A stretch of DNA of 64,000 nt from DASQPJ01 sp036268355 (GTDB lineage: Bacteria > Actinomycetota > Actinomycetes > Sporichthyales > Sporichthyaceae): the NCBI GenBank assembly GCA_036268355.1, contig DATAUG010000259.1, positions 103,630 to 167,629 on the forward strand, in the 5' to 3' direction. Under the pieces are notes generated by a model. The model was not told the DNA's origin, searched no databases, and saw only the letters and a program-made list of their open reading frames with translations. This document shows positions 11,257-19,114 of this stretch, piece after piece (within the stretch, counting starts at the first letter, position 1; each line of letters begins with the position of its first letter). The position numbers and the translations under genes are program-made.

Positions 11257-11331
11257 GCCCCCGTAGCTCAGGGGATAGAGCGTCGCCCTCCGGAGGCGAA
11301 AGCGCAGGTTCGAATCCTGCCGGGGGCACCA
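11257..11331 (+). tRNA. tRNA-Arg, anticodon CCG
   Basis: A complete cloverleaf can be drawn: acceptor GCCCCCG/CGGGGGC, D-arm GCTC/GAGC, anticodon stem TCGCC/GGCGA with loop CTCCGGA (anticodon CCG, reading CGG), and T-arm with TTCGAATC. The 3' CCA is encoded. The gene sits just upstream of, and divergent from, argS, whose product charges it. A damaged copy of its 3' half follows downstream. Confidence 0.97.
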
Positions 11332-11335
11332 AACC

Positions 11336-11392
11336 CAGAGCGTCGCACAGCACCACAGGCGAAAGCGCAGGTTCGAATCCTGCCGGAGGCAC
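11336..11392 (+). pseudogene. Decayed copy of the 3' half of tRNA-Arg
   Basis: Bases 11357-11392 repeat tRNA positions 11294-11329 with one mismatch in 36 (anticodon-stem 3' side, variable region, T-arm and acceptor 3' strand). Weaker similarity (agagcgtcg) extends leftward to 11337. The 5' half is missing and the CCA is lost, so no tRNA can form. A duplicated tRNA 3' end is the classic footprint of an integrated element or of a tRNA-gene duplication; no integrase is nearby. Confidence 0.8.
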
Positions 11393-11649
11393 GAACCTCA
11401 GGGAGGTTCTGCCCGCGCTGACGCGCTCGCAGCTCGCTCGTCGTCAACATTGCGACGCTCCGCGTCGCCATGGGCTCCGCCCCACTCCCCGACCCCGGAC
11501 GCCCGTTGGACCCGCGCTCGACGAGGCCTGCCCGACAACCACGTCGCCATGGGCTCCGCCCCACTCCCCGACCCCGGACGCCCGTTGAACCCGCGCTCGA
11601 CGAGGCCTGCCCGACAACCACCGAGCAGACGTCGGCTTTCATTGGTCTC
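11393..11649. repeat. Non-coding spacer with 79-bp tandem direct repeat
   Basis: Two 79-bp units, 11463-11541 and 11542-11620, are identical except for one base (ttggac versus ttgaac). The flanking sequence (11415-11462) is rich in GCTCGC/CGTCGC words. Open frames exist through the repeat on both strands but share nothing with the adjacent nitronate monooxygenase family, so the stretch appears non-coding. It directly follows the tRNA fragment. Confidence 0.85.
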
Positions 11650-12672
11650 ATGCTGGACGACCTCGGCGTGCGCATTCCGGTCCTCGCCGCGCCGATGGCA
11701 GGTGGGCCGACAACTCCGCAAATGGTCGTCGCCGCGGCCGAGGTGGGAAGCCTGGGCTTTCTGGCCGGTGGGTATAAAACCGCCCAGGCCCTCGGCGAAC
11801 AGATCCGTCAGGTGCGGGCCGCGACCCCGACGTTCGGGGTGAATCTGTTCGTCCCGAACCCGATCCCGGTCGATCCCGAGGAATTCCGTCGCTACGCCGC
11901 GGCCATCCAGGTCGAGGCGGCCGAACACGGCCTGGACCTCGCGACTGCCCCGCTCGTGGAGGACGACGACGACTGGCCGGCCAAGATCGAGCTGCTGATC
12001 GCCGATCCGGTTCCCGTCGTGAGCTTCACGTTCGGGCTGCCGGACAACCGGACCCTGGCGGAACTGCGGCGGGTCGGGACGCTGCTGGTCCAGACGATCA
12101 CCTCCGCCGAGGAAGCACGACTCGCGGCCGAGGCCGGAGTCGACGCGCTGGCCGTCCAGAGCGTTCGCGCCGGCGGACACAGCGGCACCTTCACCCCGCG
12201 CCGGCGACCCGCGAACCGTCCCCTGTCCGAACTGGTGGCCGAGGTCCGGCAGGCCGTCCGCCTGCCGCTGATCGGCGCCGGCGGAATCGCCGAGGGCCCG
12301 GACGTGGCCGCGACGCTCGCCGCCGGCGCGTCCGCGGTGGCCGTCGGGACACTGCTGCTGCTCACCCCGGAGAGCGGTGCCGGCGCGACCTATCGTGCCG
12401 CGCTCGCCGAGAAGCGTGCGGTCGAGACCGTCGTCACGGCGGCGTTCACCGGCCGACCCGCTCGTGGGATTCGCAACGGCTTCACCGATCGCTGGACCGC
12501 CGCGGCCCCGATCGGCTATCCGGCCGTGCACCACCTCACCATCCCGTTACGCCGGGCCGCCGCGGCCGCCGCCGATTCCGAACGCCTTCACCTGTGGGCG
12601 GGCACGGGCCATCACGCCGTCGAGGCCCAGCCCACGGCGGCCGTCCTCACCGAGCTGGCCCGAGGACTTTGA
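11650..12672 (+). CDS. Nitronate monooxygenase (2-nitropropane dioxygenase family)
   Basis: FMN-dependent TIM-barrel enzyme that oxidises alkyl nitronates such as propionate 3-nitronate to carbonyl products and nitrite; often protective. 340 residues from the ATG at 11650. The N-terminal APMAGG, the central GGHSG loop and GAGGIAEGPDV phosphate-binding segment fit the family; VNLFVPNPIP is typical of actinobacterial members. The open frame extends upstream into the 79-bp repeat, but only the inner ATG gives the normal N-terminus. Its TGA overlaps the start of the next gene (TTGA), suggesting coupling. Substrate is not determined by sequence. Confidence 0.9.
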   Translation: MLDDLGVRIPVLAAPMAGGPTTPQMVVAAAEVGSLGFLAGGYKTAQALGEQIRQVRAATPTFGVNLFVPNPIPVDPEEFRRYAAAIQVEAAEHGLDLATAPLVEDDDDWPAKIELLIADPVPVVSFTFGLPDNRTLAELRRVGTLLVQTITSAEEARLAAEAGVDALAVQSVRAGGHSGTFTPRRRPANRPLSELVAEVRQAVRLPLIGAGGIAEGPDVAATLAAGASAVAVGTLLLLTPESGAGATYRAALAEKRAVETVVTAAFTGRPARGIRNGFTDRWTAAAPIGYPAVHHLTIPLRRAAAAAADSERLHLWAGTGHHAVEAQPTAAVLTELARGL

Positions 12673-13457
12673 TTCTCGAGGCCGTGGCCGACCGCCTGCG
12701 GGCGGCGGGCTGCGTGTTCGCCGACGACGAGGCTCGGCTGCTGGTCTCCCAGGCCGGCACTTCGGCAGAACTGGCAGAGCTTACGCGCCGCCGCTGTGCC
12801 GGGGTCCCGCTGGAGCATCTGCTTGGTTGGGCGGCCTTCCGAGGGCACCGTCTCGCCGTCGCCGATGGGGTCTTCGTCCCGCGGCCGCGAACCGAATTCC
12901 TCGTGGACTGCGTATTGGCGGTACTGCCGCCGGGTGCCTGCGTGGTGGAGCTTTGTTGCGGCTGCGGGGCGATAGCGACCGCCGTGCTGGCCGAGCGTGC
13001 GGACGTGATCATCCACGCCGTCGACGTAGATCCGCGCGCGGTGGCCTGCGCCCGGCGCAACCTGGACCCGTTGGGCGGCCGGGTGTATCGCGGCGATCTG
13101 TACGTGCCGCTGCCGGGCGGCCTGCGCGGTGCTGTGGATGTCCTCGTCGCCAACGCGCCATATGTACCGACCGGGCGAATCGACTTGCTCCCGGTTGAGT
13201 CGCGTCTGCACGAACCGCGACATGCGCTGGACGGTGGCGCCGACGGGATCGATGTTCAGCGGCGGATTGTGCGCGACGCCGCGGACTGGTTGCGTCCAGG
13301 CGGCCGACTGCTGCTGGAGACCTCGGAGTACCAGGCGGACGTGGTCGTCGCCACCTTGGAAGCCGCCGGGTTCAGCAGCGGGGCCGTCCGGGACGAGGAG
13401 CGCAACGCAACCGTGGTTGTTGGACAGGCCCAAGTGCCGCCATCCGTGCAGTCATAA
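12669..13457 (+). CDS. PrmC-related protein-glutamine N5-methyltransferase-like protein
   Basis: SAM-dependent class I methyltransferase related to PrmC/HemK, which methylates the GGQ glutamine of release factors. 262 residues from a TTG at 12669 that overlaps the preceding stop codon; a GTG at 12684 is an alternative. The SAM motif is ELCCGCGAIA and the catalytic loop reads NAPY where true PrmC has NPPY; this and PRPRTEFLVD match a group of paralogues whose substrate is unknown. The canonical prmC normally follows prfA, which would lie beyond the left window edge, so this gene is probably not the release-factor methylase. Confidence 0.82.
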   Translation: MILEAVADRLRAAGCVFADDEARLLVSQAGTSAELAELTRRRCAGVPLEHLLGWAAFRGHRLAVADGVFVPRPRTEFLVDCVLAVLPPGACVVELCCGCGAIATAVLAERADVIIHAVDVDPRAVACARRNLDPLGGRVYRGDLYVPLPGGLRGAVDVLVANAPYVPTGRIDLLPVESRLHEPRHALDGGADGIDVQRRIVRDAADWLRPGGRLLLETSEYQADVVVATLEAAGFSSGAVRDEERNATVVVGQAQVPPSVQS

Positions 13458-13492
13458 CCGGACATTCGGCATGTCGGGGATAGCCGGCGCGG

Positions 13493-13906
13493 TTACTTGG
13501 CCAGGGAATTCAACAGATCGGAACAAGCAGTCTCGGCCTTGCGGCACGTCTCGGCGGTCAATCTGGCGTGCATGTGCATCGAGGCGTGCTGGGCGGACTC
13601 GTGCGCGCAGACCCTCAACGCGGCCACTGCGGCCGTGAGGATCGCCGGCACCGCGGACTCCGCCCAACCGGCGTGCCGGGACAGGCAACGCACTGTCGCA
13701 TCCACCACGTCCGCGCAGTCCAGGCAGGTCCGCACGCACTCACGCATTTCCTTGATCATGCCCTCGTTCAGGCAAGCGTCCGCGCACGCCGTGGCGGCCT
13801 GGGACGCCTGCTGACTGAGCAGTAGCGCCGCGTCCAGTTTCTTGCGGTCGACCGTCCCGAATCCGGTCGGATGGACGTCCATGATCTGCCGGGCGATGCT
13901 CTGCAC
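13493..13906 (-). CDS. Four-helix bundle copper-binding protein (DUF326/Csp-like)
   Basis: Cysteine-rich helical protein of the copper-storage type. About 137 residues from the GTG at 13906, which has a GGGGA ribosome site 8 bases upstream; an ATG at 13882 is an alternative. Nine cysteines lie on predicted helices as CADAC, ECVRTC, CLDC and later single positions, together with His and Met residues, the pattern of Csp proteins that bind many Cu(I) ions in the core of a four-helix bundle. No signal peptide is seen, so it should be cytosolic (Csp3-like). The neighbours show no obvious copper genes. Confidence 0.83.
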   Translation of the reverse strand: MQSIARQIMDVHPTGFGTVDRKKLDAALLLSQQASQAATACADACLNEGMIKEMRECVRTCLDCADVVDATVRCLSRHAGWAESAVPAILTAAVAALRVCAHESAQHASMHMHARLTAETCRKAETACSDLLNSLAK

Positions 13907-14001
13907 CAACGTCTTCCCCTGTCGCTCGAAAGGCACCTCTCCCCGGGCCTGTGGCCATTGTCCCGCCGTCACCGCCGGGCCCGGATCGAGGGTGCGACCC
14001 G

Positions 14002-15618
14002 TCAACGTGCGGGCTGTTGCGCCTGGGCCCGCATCGCCCCCCGGAGCAGGCCACCGACGTGGCCGATCACGATGCGTTTGCGCTCGGTGTCGACGTACCA
14101 GTAGATCCGCAGAACCGAACGCCCCGGACCGTGTCCCCGGGCGATGTGTGGACCGAGGGTGACCTCGCGCCCCTCGAACACGCGGCGGTACAGCTCCAGC
14201 ATCGGCAACTGCTCCCTGTGCAGTTCGGCGTGATAGCCGCTGCAACGTTGCTTGAACGCCTCGTCCGGGCCGTTGGGGAGTTCCCCGCTGCGCCAGTCCG
14301 CCCCGACCTGCTCGATGAGCAGCAGATTTGCGAGCACCCGTTCGGGGTCGTCGTAAACGCTGGCGGCCGCCGAGGTGAAAGCCTCGTCGAGGAACACCAG
14401 ATGTGCGCACCGCGCCTGCGCGATGCGCACCGCCTCGAGCACAGACTCCGGAGCCGCATCCTCGGGGCCGGTCTCCCCCTCCGGCGCTTCCGGCGGCGTC
14501 CGGGCCGAAGTGAGGGTGAGCGCCCGGTCCAACGAGGCGGCGTGCGCCACCGCTGAGTCCCGCTCGCCACGCAGGACATCGATCTCCAACCGCGCCTCGA
14601 AGAGCTCGCTCTCCAGCACGGCCAGGTTCTGCTGCTGACGATCGTGGTCGGCGCACAACGCCAACCAAGCCGCCCGATCGACGACGCCGTCCGTCGTGCC
14701 GTCCGACCGGGCCAGCGTTGCCCTGGTGACCGCGTTCTGGGCGGCCCGGGCGGCGCTCTCGTGCGCATGTTGCTCTCGCCGCAGACGAGCCCGCAAGGTC
14801 GGTTCGGAGATCGACAGGGCTGACAGCCGCCCGAGCGTGTCGAACAGCTCCGTTCCCATGCCTTCGCGCCCCAGGTAAGCCAGGCTGCCGCCGACGTAGG
14901 CACGATGAAAATAGGGGTCGTCGCCAACCGCGAACCCCGGCCAGTACATCCGGACTGCCCCGGAGTAGCAGCTCAGCGTCTTGCCGATCGCGTCGGTGAC
15001 GGCGTACCCGGAATGGAGGTCGACCTCGACGACATGGGCGAGACCGAGCAGGCGATCGGCTGCCCGCGCCCGGTCCAGGAACGGTTCGCCCTCCGGATCG
15101 TGGGAGATGGCCAGCACGGGCAGTCGACGGTCTCGACTCGTCAGGAACTTGACGTAGCTGGGGACCTCGGCAACGGCCAGCAACCACGGCTCGCCGACTC
15201 GCCGCCCGTCGATTTGGATGTCGATCCGGTCCACCGCGCGACGTACCACCGGAGGACGGTGCGGGGCGACCTTGGGTCGGGTTACTAGACCCTCGCGGGG
15301 CGAAAACAGGCCCACCCGGACCCGCATCCAGGCCTGTCCCTTCTCGACCCCGATGTCGATGTGGGTCCGCCAACGCCACGTGGCGTCTGACGGGTCGGCC
15401 TGATCGACCTCGAACCAGACCAGCCCGCCCGCCTCGCCGAACAGGCTCTCCCACTCGATCATGACGTCGTTCGATCGATGAGAACCACCGGACAAGGGGC
15501 TCGGGCTGACCTCGAACCGGTCGTGCAACCACCCGGCGACCGCAGCCACCGCCTGATCCAGCGCCGCGGCGCCGAGTTCGGGCGGCAGCGGCAGATGGGC
15601 CGCGTAGACCGTCTGCAT
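14002..15618 (-). CDS. Protein of unknown function, 538 aa, multidomain
   Basis: Not recognised with confidence. Three parts are visible. Residues 1-265 look globular alpha/beta and contain EVPSYVKFLTSRDRRLPVL, a LAHVVEVD strand and a SGAVRMYWPGF segment. Residues about 270-385 are strongly helical and charged with heptad-like spacing (RARLRREQHAHES, LFEARLEIDVLRGER), probably a coiled coil. Residues about 415-538 end with LRIYWYVDTERKRIVIGHVGG, whose strand pattern resembles the end of RelE-like folds. The start at 15618 is an ATG. It lies 90 bases downstream of dnaE2 on the same strand, so it could be co-transcribed with the SOS mutasome. A stress or defence role is possible, but only position suggests it. 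Confidence 0.75.
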   Translation of the reverse strand: MQTVYAAHLPLPPELGAAALDQAVAAVAGWLHDRFEVSPSPLSGGSHRSNDVMIEWESLFGEAGGLVWFEVDQADPSDATWRWRTHIDIGVEKGQAWMRVRVGLFSPREGLVTRPKVAPHRPPVVRRAVDRIDIQIDGRRVGEPWLLAVAEVPSYVKFLTSRDRRLPVLAISHDPEGEPFLDRARAADRLLGLAHVVEVDLHSGYAVTDAIGKTLSCYSGAVRMYWPGFAVGDDPYFHRAYVGGSLAYLGREGMGTELFDTLGRLSALSISEPTLRARLRREQHAHESAARAAQNAVTRATLARSDGTTDGVVDRAAWLALCADHDRQQQNLAVLESELFEARLEIDVLRGERDSAVAHAASLDRALTLTSARTPPEAPEGETGPEDAAPESVLEAVRIAQARCAHLVFLDEAFTSAAASVYDDPERVLANLLLIEQVGADWRSGELPNGPDEAFKQRCSGYHAELHREQLPMLELYRRVFEGREVTLGPHIARGHGPGRSVLRIYWYVDTERKRIVIGHVGGLLRGAMRAQAQQPAR

Positions 15619-15708
15619 GCCTCTCCACGCTCGCCGGGCTCAGGGAACATGTGTATGTGCTTCGGGGTGAAGATCCCAGCGGCTTGTCTACCACGGTTCG
15701 GGGCCAAT

Positions 15709-18700
15709 TCATCGAAAGTCTCTGGAGCGGCCGCCGACAAACATGGGCAACGGCACGAAGTTCTCAGCAACCAGACTCGTGACCCCGTCGGCTTTCTCCA
15801 ACCGACCGCGTACGACCAGCGCCGAACTGTCCCGAGCGATCCTCCGATACCTGGCCCAGACACCGGGTGAACAGATCACATTGAGCATCCCCGTCTCGTC
15901 CTCCAGGTTCAGGAAGATCGTCCCCGAGGCGGTCTGCGGTTGTTGGCGATGAGTCACCACACCAGCAACTCGGACCCGGTCCCGGTCTCGATGCAGCGAC
16001 AGGTCAGCCAGCGCCACAACGTCCTGCTCCAGGCTCTCCCGAACGTGTTCCATCGGATGGCCGTCAGGTGTGATGCCGGTGGCCCACAGGTCGGCCATGC
16101 TGCGCTCCGCCGGCATCAGTTGGGGAAGGATCGGCGCCCGGTCGCCGACCACAGTTCCCGAAAGCCGATCGGGCCCGAGTTGGGAAACCGCCCCGGCCGC
16201 CCACAAGGCCTCCCTCCGGGACACCCCGAAGCAGTCGAAGGCGCCCGCGGTTGCCAGGGCTTCGATCTGAGCGGAGCCGGCCCCGGTCCGTACGGCGAAG
16301 TCCGCCATGTCCGAATAGGGCCTGTCCTCGGCGATGCGCTCGGCCAACTCGTCCCCGATCGAACGGACCGACCCGATGCCGAGCCGTATCGCGGCCTTGC
16401 CCCACGAGATCACCGACTCGGTGTCCGCCGCGTCGGGTTGCTCCAGGCGAGCCGTGGCCGCCGAGGCATTCACGTCTGGCCGGCGCACGACCACACCGTG
16501 CCGGCGCGCGTCCGCCACCAAGGACTGCGGGGAGTAGAAGCCCATCGGTTGGGCGTTGAGCAGCGCGGCGCAGAATGCAGCCGGATAACGTAGTTTGAGC
16601 CAGGAACTCGCGTAGACCAGCAACGCGAAACTGATCGAATGGCTCTCGGCGAAACCGAAGTTCGCGAAAGCGGCGATGAGGTTGAAGATCTCGTCGGCGG
16701 CGGCACCGGTGATGCCATGGGTGCGCGCCATGCCGGCGTACAGTTCCTCGCGCAACTCCGCCATCTGCTGCGCCGACCGTTTCGAGCCGACCGCACGCCG
16801 CACCCGGTCGGCCTGGGTAGCCGAACACCCGGCCGCGTCGACGACCATCTGCATCAGCTGTTCCTGGAACATAGGCACACCGAGCGTGCGCCTAAGACAG
16901 TTCTCCAACGACGGATGCGGATAACTGACCGGCTCCCGGCCGTTGCGTCGGCGAATGAACGGGTGGACCGAACCGCCCTGAATCGGGCCAGGTCTGATCA
17001 GCGCGATCTCGAGCACGAGGTCGTAGAAACACCTGGGCGCCAGCCGGGGAAGAGTGGCCATCTGAGCCCTCGACTCGACCTGGAACACCCCCACCGAGTC
17101 GGCCCGGCAGAGCATCTCGTAGACCTCGGAGTCCTCCTTGGGAATCGTCGCCAGCGTCCAGTCGGTGCCGTGGAAATCTCGCACCAGGTCGAAGCAGCCA
17201 TGCAAGGCGGAGAGCATTCCCAACCCCAGCAGGTCGAACTTGACGAGGTTGACCAACGGCGAGGCACAGTCGTCCTTGTCCCACTGCACGACCGTGCGAT
17301 CGACCATCCTGGCCCATTCCACCGGGCAGACCTCGACCACCGGCCGATCGCAGATGACCATCCCGCCGGAGTGGATGCCCAGATGTCGAGGGAACCCGAG
17401 CAGTTGGTTCGCCAGCCCGAGGACCTCGGGAGGAACCTCGTCGTCGGTGGGCTGACTGGTGTTGTCGTATCGGTAGATCTCCCGGGCGAAGGCGTCCTGC
17501 GCCCCGGTCGAGTACCCCAGTGCCTTTGCCATGTCGCGTACCGCCGAGCGGGGTCGGTAGGAGATTACGTTCGCCACCTGTGCCGCGTGCCGGCGACCGT
17601 AGCGGGCGTAGACGTGTTGGATCACCTCCTCCCGGCGCCCGGATTCGATGTCGATGTCGATGTCCGGTGGCTCACCGCGTTCCGGGGACAGGAAACGTTC
17701 GAAGAGCAGTCCGTAGTAGACCGCGTCCACGGCCGTTATCCCAAGCGCATAACAGACCGCGGAATTGGCCGCGGACCCCCGGCCCTGGCAGAGGATGTCG
17801 CGGGACCGCGCGAATTCCACGATCTCGTGCACGATCAGGAAGTAGCCCGGGAAGTCCAACCTCTCGATCATCTGCAACTCGCGGTCGAGTTGGGCGTAGG
17901 CACCGGGTTGACGTTCGGCGCCACGTGGACCGTAACGGGTCGCCGCCCCGCGTTCTGCCAGTTCGCGCAACCAACTCATCGCGGTGTGCCCTACGGGTAC
18001 CGGGAAATCGGGCAATCGAGGGCGGATCAACGCCAGGTCGAACGCACACTGTTCGCCCAGAACGACCGCCTGCCGCAGCGCGTCGGGGTACCTGTGGAAT
18101 CGATGCGCCTGCTCGGCCCCCGAACGCAGATGGGCGGTGCCCGCGGCGGGCAGCCAGCCGGCCATGTCGTTCAAACAGCGCCGGGCCCGCACGGCGGACA
18201 GCGCGGCGGCCAACCTGTGCCGGTCCGGTGTCGTGTAGTGGGCATTGGCGGTGGCCACCACGGGCAGGCTGAATCGCCTGGCGAGGCCGGCCAGCGCATC
18301 GATCCGCGCGGCATCCTCCGGCTGGCCATGGTCGGTGAGTTCGACCACGACGTTGTCCCGGCCGAACAATGCGACCAGCCGGTCCAACTCACGCACTGCT
18401 GCGGACTCTCCCCCCGACCCGCCCTGCGCGAGAGCCGCCGGAACCGTTCCCTTACGACAACCGGTCAGCACCGACCAGTTGTTCTCCGCGGCCGCGCCGA
18501 GCGCCTCCAAGTCGTGCGCCGGGCGACCCTTCACCTCACCGGTGGCATGGCCGTCGCTGATTGCCGTGGACAGCCGCGAGTAGCCGTCCGGGTCGCGAGC
18601 CAGGAGCAACACGTGTCGCCCCTCGGGATCGGCGTTCCCGTTCTGCGGGCGGGTCAGCCCCAGGCTCAACTCGGCACCGAACACAGTCGGCAGTCCGTAC

Positions 18701-19065
18701 CTCGCCGCCGCTTCCGCGAATCTGACCACTCCGTAGAACCCGTCGTGATCGGTTATCGCCAGCGCCGTGAGACCCAGCCGAACGGCCTCCTCGACCATTT
18801 CCTCCGGATGTGATGCTCCGTCCAAGAAGCTGAAATTGGTGTGCGCATGCAATTCCGCATACGCGATGTCGCCACCGAAGGACCGTTCGACGTCCGGACG
18901 TGGTTCATACGGCGCCCGACGCATGCTGCCAGGACGTTCCGGCTCGGTCCCGAACGCCGGCCTGGGACGATCCTCCGGAGGTCGGTTCTCTCCCGAGGGC
19001 GGGAACTTCCCGGAGAGCCGTTGCTCCAATTCCCGCCACGGCATCGGCGGATTTCCCCAACCCAC
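15709..19065 (-). CDS. dnaE2: Error-prone DNA polymerase III alpha subunit DnaE2
   Basis: Translesion polymerase responsible for damage-induced mutagenesis, working with ImuA' and ImuB. 1118 residues from the GTG at 19065, which gives the family N-terminus (GWGNPPMPWRELEQR) and is preceded by a strong GGAGGGAGGG ribosome site; the frame continues about 78 codons further up without similarity. The PHP domain starts YAELHAHTNFSFLDG, and the polymerase core has the acidic motif PDIDIDIES. Slightly longer than the usual 1050-1100 residues. It begins 49 bases after imuB; I see no LexA box directly in front of dnaE2, so it probably depends on the upstream promoters. Confidence 0.97.
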   Translation of the reverse strand: MGWGNPPMPWRELEQRLSGKFPPSGENRPPEDRPRPAFGTEPERPGSMRRAPYEPRPDVERSFGGDIAYAELHAHTNFSFLDGASHPEEMVEEAVRLGLTALAITDHDGFYGVVRFAEAAARYGLPTVFGAELSLGLTRPQNGNADPEGRHVLLLARDPDGYSRLSTAISDGHATGEVKGRPAHDLEALGAAAENNWSVLTGCRKGTVPAALAQGGSGGESAAVRELDRLVALFGRDNVVVELTDHGQPEDAARIDALAGLARRFSLPVVATANAHYTTPDRHRLAAALSAVRARRCLNDMAGWLPAAGTAHLRSGAEQAHRFHRYPDALRQAVVLGEQCAFDLALIRPRLPDFPVPVGHTAMSWLRELAERGAATRYGPRGAERQPGAYAQLDRELQMIERLDFPGYFLIVHEIVEFARSRDILCQGRGSAANSAVCYALGITAVDAVYYGLLFERFLSPERGEPPDIDIDIESGRREEVIQHVYARYGRRHAAQVANVISYRPRSAVRDMAKALGYSTGAQDAFAREIYRYDNTSQPTDDEVPPEVLGLANQLLGFPRHLGIHSGGMVICDRPVVEVCPVEWARMVDRTVVQWDKDDCASPLVNLVKFDLLGLGMLSALHGCFDLVRDFHGTDWTLATIPKEDSEVYEMLCRADSVGVFQVESRAQMATLPRLAPRCFYDLVLEIALIRPGPIQGGSVHPFIRRRNGREPVSYPHPSLENCLRRTLGVPMFQEQLMQMVVDAAGCSATQADRVRRAVGSKRSAQQMAELREELYAGMARTHGITGAAADEIFNLIAAFANFGFAESHSISFALLVYASSWLKLRYPAAFCAALLNAQPMGFYSPQSLVADARRHGVVVRRPDVNASAATARLEQPDAADTESVISWGKAAIRLGIGSVRSIGDELAERIAEDRPYSDMADFAVRTGAGSAQIEALATAGAFDCFGVSRREALWAAGAVSQLGPDRLSGTVVGDRAPILPQLMPAERSMADLWATGITPDGHPMEHVRESLEQDVVALADLSLHRDRDRVRVAGVVTHRQQPQTASGTIFLNLEDETGMLNVICSPGVWARYRRIARDSSALVVRGRLEKADGVTSLVAENFVPLPMFVGGRSRDFR

Positions 19066-19114
19066 TGTTCCCTCCCTCCTCGAAATCCCGACAGAAATAA
19101 AAACTGACGCATCA

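Noticed and set aside
11174..11392. Open frame antisense to tRNA-Arg with repeated PPAGFEPALS peptides
   Set aside because: This is the well-known artefact of reading the antisense of tRNA T-arm/acceptor sequence; the repeat arises from the tRNA and its decayed copy.
19066..19114. Possible SOS box directly before dnaE2
   Set aside because: The gap contains no TCGAAC/GTTCGA pair even with two mismatches.
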